Of a stretch of DNA of 64,000 nt, positions 58,501-64,000 are shown piece by piece. Source of the stretch: Phaffia rhodozyma (lineage: Eukaryota > Basidiomycota > Tremellomycetes > Cystofilobasidiales > Mrakiaceae); assembly GCA_014706385.1 (NCBI GenBank), contig JACGZH010000006.1:248001-312000 (forward strand). The letters are read 5' to 3'. Within the stretch, counting starts at the first letter, position 1; each line of letters begins with the position of its first letter. The position numbers and the translations under genes are program-made. The notes under the pieces are model-generated. The model had not been told where the DNA came from. It ran no database searches and saw only the letters and a program-made list of their open reading frames with translations.

Positions 58501-60072
58501 TGAGATAAATCTGAACAGTGTTGTAAGTTCTGCATCTGTTCCACATGGTTATCCAAGTATAGTAGGTGTTGATCGAAGTATTTACTGGGACTCCGTTCCT
58601 GTTTCAGGAGAGAATCCGAGAATACCTCACACTCGAGAGTGAAGAGGAAGAAGACGCTAAAGGAATCGAGCCTCCTGCTTACTGGCCTAGTAAGGAGGGA
58701 AAGATAGAAGTCAAGTCCCTCGAAATCAAATACTCCCCAGAGTTGAACCCGGTCTTGAAGGACGTATCGTTCGAGGTCTTGCCCCATGAGCGAGTCGGGA
58801 TTTGCGGTGTGAGCCATTTTCTCTCTTTACATCTGTCGAAAATCCCAGATGGTATCCAAGATGCTGATCAGGTCAGGAGTCTATGTTTGGGTTTGTTGAA
58901 CAGCGTACTGGATCTGGAAAGTCTACGTTGGCCCTTACGTTCTTCCGGTTTATGGAAGCATCTGGAGGGGCGATCTTTATCGATGGAATGGACATCAGCA
59001 AGATTTCGCTCGCTGCGCTGAGGAGAAGTCTGACAATCATCCCTCAGGAAGCTCTTCTCTTCAGTGGCTCTTTGAGATCGAATCTTGATCCGTTCTCGCT
59101 CTACGAGGACGCCGAGCTCTGGGAAGCCCTTGTCGCTGTTCAAATGGCATCTTGGTCCACGCCAGCTGCGTCACGGATCGCAAGCAGAGCTCCAAGCCGA
59201 GTGCCATCGACTACGAGTCTTGCCAACATGGGAAACAACGAGGAAGGTTCTGCTTCAGCAATAGCGGTCGAGGAAGAAGGCATCAGTCAAATCACCAGTC
59301 TGGAGACGCCTGTAGCTGCTGGAGGTACGTGCCGCGCATTTCAATTTTATACTTTTCGTGCGCCATCTGATTGACAGTTTCTTGGCAAATATCTGCTGTA
59401 TCCGTGATCGTGAAGGGAAAAACTTTTCTGCTGGTCAACGTCAACTCCTCGCGCTTGCTCGAGGTCTTCTCAAGCTAAAACAGTCGAACATCCTTCTGAT
59501 CGATGAAGGAACGGCTAACTTGGACCACGCGACAGACAACTTGATCCAACAGACGATGAGAGAGTCTTTTGTTGGTGTAACGATGTTGATCATTGCTGTA
59601 TGTTTTCTTCTAATATCTTGTTGGATTCTTGCGGATAATTGCTCTTAAACTGAATTTGCTTCTTTCCTCCTTGCTTTCCGTATTCAGCATCGGCTTCGAA
59701 CGGTTATCGATTGCGACAAGATCCTAGTGCTCGATGCAGGGAACGTAGAGGTGGGAAACATGAACCTTTGCAGTTAATTCTTTCGATCGAACATGAGTTA
59801 CAGTCACTGATGATCTCTCAAATATCTCTGTTTTCAATCTTCAGGAATTCGGATCCCCCGTTGAGTTGTTGGCCAAGGAAGGAGGCAGTTTCAGACAGCT
59901 GTGTGAGAAAAGTGGAGAGGTTAGTCTCACGCGTTGATGTACCGCAGATCAGGACGATAAGCTAATCGATACCCGTTTTGGACAGCTCGCGACGCTTCAA
60001 GAGATGGCTGATGCCGCTCATCAGGCTAGATCAGAGCACCCTCCTCCATATGATCAAAACAGCAGGATCTAA
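52519..60072 (+). CDS. ABCC (MRP/Ybt1-type) full-length ABC transporter
   Basis: Probable vacuolar or plasma-membrane exporter of organic anions or conjugates, of the fungal Ybt1/Bpt1/Nft1 group; the substrate is unknown. From ATG 52519 ([20 protein letters not shown]) come an N-terminal TMD0-like block with several hydrophobic helices, TMD1 with a Ser/acidic insert (about 54190-54300), and NBD1. NBD1 has Walker [10 protein letters not shown] split by an intron, Q-loop [16 protein letters not shown], signature [15 protein letters not shown] and Walker [14 protein letters not shown], with Asp in place of the catalytic Glu as usual in this class. TMD2 follows ([24 protein letters not shown]). 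NBD2 has Walker [28 protein letters not shown], signature [14 protein letters not shown] and Walker [13 protein letters not shown] with the Glu. A Ser-rich insert (about 59155-59325) precedes the NBD2 signature. The stop is TAA at 60070. Some twenty introns interrupt it; expected length is about 1,600-1,700 residues. Confidence 0.93.
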
Positions 60073-60752
60073 GCTATGTCAAACACGGAAGGGATGGCGT
60101 CCATAGAAGGGGTTATTATATGGCGTATTTAGATGTCTGTTTCAGAACTAGATGTTTCAGTTTTGTTGATCGCTTACGTAAACAAACAATCCCTCACTCC
60201 TTCTCTCTTCTCTTCTCCTTTCAGACATCAGAGTTGTCTTTATCCATCCAACGACAACCATCATCAATCTAATCCATATTATTTCGCTGCGACTGTGTCT
60301 GAGCTTGACTCAGTCTAGCTATGTCTCTTCAAACACGTCCAAGCCGACGATAGAATCAACGCTCTTTCTGTCTATTATCTGCTCTTTTTTTCGATTCTCG
60401 TTCTCTTCCTCGTCCTCTTCTTGCGGTTTGACCAGTACCTGGATCAGCCCAATATCCTCCCAACATCAGATCCTATTCTGTCCTGTTCTCTGTATTTACT
60501 CATTTTTAATAACAAGAAAAACAAAAACAAACACTCTTTCTTCTGCTGCCCAAGGATCACATCCATTCAGTCACTCTCCACTCAATACAGCCACGTTTCG
60601 ACCTCACTGTTTCTCTATTCTAGTACCAGCTTGCGGATCTATCCTGGTTGTAATCCTTCTTGGCCTCTATCACAGCCGCCCCGTGGTTCGTCCTTGTGGA
60701 TCTTTTAGCGTCCTATCATCTCAGGCTGTGCCCTCAGCGCAATTTCCTGGCA
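60073..60752 (+). promoter_or_regulatory. Intergenic region upstream of the Ser/Pro-rich gene
   Basis: 680 bp between two plus-strand genes: the ABC transporter 3' UTR and the next promoter. It becomes strongly CT-rich from about 60170 to 60620. An open frame that includes the downstream CDS extends back to 60660 but has no ATG before 60753. An upstream non-coding or coding exon cannot be ruled out. Confidence 0.45.
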
Positions 60753-63157
60753 ATGCCGACGAAACAAACACATGATCCGAGCGTCGCTCGACATTTTAAA
60801 GATTCGGGTTCACGTCTAGAGGAACCCGCGTATACTAGTTCAACACTTTCTTTGATCAGTACTACAACGCCCTCTTCCGAAGAAACCTCAAAGCCCACTC
60901 AACGTTCGATGTTCGACCGGTTCAAATTGAGGAGACCTGTATATCTACATCTTTCGTCGGAGAATCCAGCAGAGGGGTTGCATATGACTCGCTCGAACCG
61001 CGAAGGTTCAATCCTACCCTATTTAAATAGCCAACCGCAACTTGAGCCCCCTTCCTCAAAATACCTACGGACATTTTCACCGTCCCATCCGCCAACCATA
61101 CCTCTACCTCCCACTCCTTTGTCTCCTAGTACACCTAAGGAATCTTTTGACTTCAGCTCGATAGCTTCACCCAGTTCACATATGATTGAAAATCTTGATT
61201 TTTTGAAGCGATCGCTGCCGGGTCCTTCACCTTCCGCTCCGCTACCACCTATTCCAATCTCCCCTTTGGATTCAGCTATACGTTCAAAAAGCTATACCTC
61301 TTCTGAGCCGAATGCGCTTTCCTGTGACCCTGCCGGTCTTCCCTTTCCGTCCAATAATGCAAACCTCCCTTCCGCATTGCCCCTACGTCGTCCGTCGTCC
61401 ACTGCAAGCTTAGTATCATCAACTTTCCGCCTATCCACACTTTCATTTCAGTCCTCCACGACGTCTCTACCGTCGTCAGACGGTCTCGTATCTTCTTCGA
61501 TGTCAACGTGCTCGTTCTCGAGACAAAGATATTCTGGACGAAGCGTCGTTACTAATCTAGCGCACTCTTCAGAGAAGACGCGAGATGCACTCGACGAGAC
61601 ATCTAGAGCTATGTCTTCGACCGAATCAGATGATAATTCATGTGACAAGGAGGAAATCCACAAATCCTACGAGTCAGGCTCAGAGGTAGGTTCCGCCTAA
61701 ATCGAGTATCTTCTGGTCATATGCTCACTCTTTATCTTTCGTAGTCCGACATCGATCTCAATACTTCGCTCTCGACGTTTGCTATGAGATCGCGCATTAT
61801 CTCACCCAGTTCACGTCTCCTCATCAAGAAACTACGGTCGTCTCAGTCCACCGAATCCACCTCAAACTTCCCCCGAAGACCCTCACTGCCTTTTCTACAT
61901 CCTAAACCTTCCATACAGAAGCAAAGGGCTTCCTCGATCTCTACATCGGCCGAAATTCTTTCATATGAGGACGGCTGGATGGCCAGCGATAGTGAGGAGG
62001 AAGTTATGCCAATATTCAATTCATCCTCAAAAACTCAGGAGCCGAATAAAAGAGATAGCCTGACGCTTAATGGGCCTGGACCGGCTGTCAAAAAGCGAAT
62101 GCCAGCAATGGATTTGATCCTGTCTTTTCCTTCTCCACCTGCAAAACCTTCAGCTTCTTTCCAAGCATCAGAGGTGCCTGTTCCCACCTTCGTTCGGCCT
62201 GAGAGTCTGTCCCACTCGACGTCAGTCACTCCCGCTGATAAAACTCGCGGAACACGTCTTGGTCCACGGTCTCTCTTGGCAGGTCCACGCTCAGAACTGT
62301 ATCTTCCTCACGACGCCCAGATGACGATTACCGGCCAACTTTTAAGTGATGAGCCTATTTCTGATGGATCTCTAGCGGCTGATGTGACGTTTGGGTCACC
62401 CACGACGCGTTCTGATGTCTCTCGCCTGAGCCCGTTATCTTTCACTGGAGGCGGATCTACGCCAACCGTTGGCATGCAGGTTCTTCCACCCCCAATGCGC
62501 ATGTCGGATGAGGATGAGTCAGTATGGGGAGAAGTCGAGGTCGCGTTTCGTACACCACAACAGCCAAAAATGGCCACTAGTCCAGTCCAGTCATCTTTTT
62601 CGGAGGAGGACGTTTTTTCGAGGAATGACGAGCTACCTTATTCCAAATTCAAGGAAACTAATAATATAATGGCCTCGTCGACGGAAATAACTAGTCTGAC
62701 TCAAGAAGCTGCCTCGGAAACAGGCCTTGCACATCAGAGCCATTCGGTCAAGATGCGGTCGGATGCATCCCCAAATCATCCTGGCCGGAGGATCGAGTCC
62801 TCATTGATTCGTACAGTACCTTCGAATACTCTTCTCAAAACGCCCGTTCGCCCTATGGATTCTCCATTCCTGTCCTCCCTTCCTACAAAGCAAAACATAA
62901 CTCCCGAAGCGACAATAAACGGGGGGACTTCGATTTCATCACCTCCAAGAATCTCACCTCATTCGAACACAGTATTTGCCAGGTCTCCAGAATTATCAAC
63001 TGCGAGCAAAGCTTTACTGTCTTCGAAGGTTGTGGTTCCGAATTTAAATAGTCGCATCCCGATAGCTGGAAAAGTTCCGTCCACTTCTAAATTGCCACGA
63101 CGGATGAATCCTAAACCAAAATCACCACCGTCATCGTTCAAATGGAGTCCTTCTTGA
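60753..63157 (+). CDS. Ser/Pro-rich disordered protein of unknown function
   Basis: I do not recognise this gene. From ATG 60753 (MPTKQTHDPSVARHFKDSG) the first exon runs to 61685 and joins through a 59-nt intron (61686-61744) to the second exon: SYESGSE|SDIDLNTSLST. The protein is about 780 residues and ends FKWSPS at TGA 63157. It is Ser/Pro/Thr-rich throughout, with several Pro clusters that could bind SH3 or WW domains (IPLPPTPLSPSTP, PLPPIPISP), an acidic patch (SYEDGWMASDSEEEVMP) and many Ser-Pro or Thr-Pro sites. A SKLPRRMNPKPKSPP tail is basic. No catalytic motif, signal peptide or membrane segment is visible. It could be a polarity, cell-cycle or spindle-associated regulator, but nothing here proves that. 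The start may be further upstream if another exon exists. Confidence 0.7.
61686..61744 (+). other. 59-nt intron of the Ser/Pro-rich gene
   Basis: The GTAGGT donor after ESGSE and the TCGTAG acceptor before SDIDL restore one continuous frame. The unspliced reading stops at 61698. Confidence 0.75.
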
Positions 63158-63656
63158 AAGTCACTCTCAGTCTGTTTCACTTGATTACTTCTGCTTTATA
63201 TCCTGACGATAACAACAATCCAAAATTGTTCTCCTTTTACCCAATTGATTTATTCGCATTGCTCATTCGTATCTTCAAGCTCCTTTTATTTCTTTAGTCT
63301 TCTCTCAGTTCTTTCTCTATACGTTCTCCGTTTTTCTTGCCTACATATACCCATTGTGACTGTTCATACCCATCCTGTCTCTGTTCTGTGTAGATCTGCT
63401 CGATTGCTTGATTGGTTCCCTTCTTCTTCAAGATATGAAATGTCTCTTATTGATACGGTCTAGTTCGCGTCCTTCCCGCAGGCAAGAAAGAGAAACCCCA
63501 TATCGAATATATATCAATGCCACAGAGGTTATTAAGCAATAGCGCTAATCTTGAGCGTAATGGAATCTACGACGTGTTCTGTATCTGCGTAACCCAGAAT
63601 TTCTGAAATTCTTGAACTATCCGGTTCAAAACGAAAGACAGGACGTTCATGTATGA
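63158..63656. other. Convergent 3' UTR region
   Basis: 499 bp between the Ser/Pro-rich gene and the last minus-strand gene. It is T-rich to about 63470 and then balanced. No coding or RNA gene is evident. Confidence 0.45.
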
Positions 63657-64000
63657 TTAGAAACAGGGTGATCCAAAGGCAAGACGAAAGTATGGAAATA
63701 GTTCGTCAATTTTTGTTTGGGGTTTGATACATGCGATCAGGTATCTGGAATGAAAAGAATGGAGAAAAGAGAGAAGAACTGGAGAAGACAAACCTCTTCA
63801 TTCCTTTGATTCGATCGATCTCACTGGAGTTGTAGTTCGCTTGGCCTTTTCCGACCTCGACGTATTCCCATTCGTCCTCCTCTGATGTTGCAGCCACAAC
63901 TGCAGGGACAAGAGCCGGCGATGCTAGTGATGGTGAGACTGAATGCGGAATGGGAGAGATAGACACCGACGTAGAAAGAGGATCCAACGAGGCGATAGAT
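63657..64000 (-). CDS. 3' end of an unrecognised gene, 5' part outside the window
   Basis: Two exons of a minus-strand gene are present. The upstream one reads DPLSTSVSISPIPHSVS, an Ala-rich stretch, then EEDEWEYVEVGKGQANYNSS and EIDRIKGMKR. A 49-nt intron at 63745-63793 follows. The last exon reads YLIACIKPQTKIDELFPYFR and ends GSPCF at TAA 63657. The join is supported by splice consensus on both sides and by an uninterrupted frame. The acidic DEWEYVEVGKG segment is common near the C-terminus of diverse fungal proteins and does not identify a family, so I assign no function. Confidence 0.6.

Noticed and set aside
1..64000. tRNA genes, transposons or CRISPR arrays
   Set aside because: I looked for TTCRA-type B boxes with a matching acceptor stem, terminal repeats, transposase or reverse-transcriptase motifs and regularly spaced repeats, and found none that held up; the only tandem arrays are the simple pentanucleotide and coding repeats listed.

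Overview
This window is a gene-dense piece of a fungal nuclear genome. It is most likely from a basidiomycete yeast; a Tremellomycete of the Cystofilobasidiales/Phaffia type is my guess from style, not a proven identification. The reasons are short GT-AG introns of about 50-110 nt packed densely into almost every gene, exons down to 6-30 nt, short intergenic gaps, and the gene families themselves: HSP104, FHL1, NTO1/BRPF, a group X hybrid histidine kinase, a vacuole-type ABCC transporter and TRM7. I saw no tRNA, rRNA, CRISPR or transposon.

Layout. Bases 1-5886 (minus) hold the 3'-truncated NTO1/BRPF-like chromatin reader, divergent from an FHL1-like FHA/forkhead transcription factor (6364-12379, plus). 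Next is a DHX57/Ucp12-like UBA-RWD-DEAH RNA helicase (12819-19276, minus), divergent from the HSP104 disaggregase (19866-23477, plus), whose promoter carries a recognisable heat-shock element and TATA box. A very long hybrid histidine kinase follows (24119-35599, plus), ending in a receiver domain. A single-exon Ser-rich protein (36697-39864, minus) is divergent from mitochondrial acetylornithine aminotransferase ARG8 (41332-43280, plus). The 1.5 kb between these two contains two pentanucleotide tandem arrays.

The second half starts with an unrecognised acidic, Pro-rich protein (43429-45370, minus). It is followed by a DUF2237 protein assembled from tiny exons (46168-47269, minus), a PRXL2/AhpC-TSA_2-like thioredoxin-fold protein (47716-48479, minus), the tRNA 2'-O-methyltransferase TRM7 (48674-50222, plus), a PhzF-family protein (50569-51788, minus), an ABCC transporter (52519-60072, plus), a Ser/Pro-rich unknown (60753-63157, plus) and the 3' end of another unknown gene (63657-64000, minus).

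These genes do not form an operon or a biosynthetic cluster. Several are housekeeping or stress functions arranged as divergent pairs that probably share promoters. The most unusual signal is in gene structure. Conserved catalytic motifs can only be completed by joining micro-exons of 6, 12, 13, 17, 18, 22, 23, 24, 26, 27 and 29 nt, and at least two introns (possibly three) need a GC-AG donor. Coordinates given for CDS features are start-to-stop spans including introns; exon joins stated in the text were worked out by hand from motif continuity and splice consensus.
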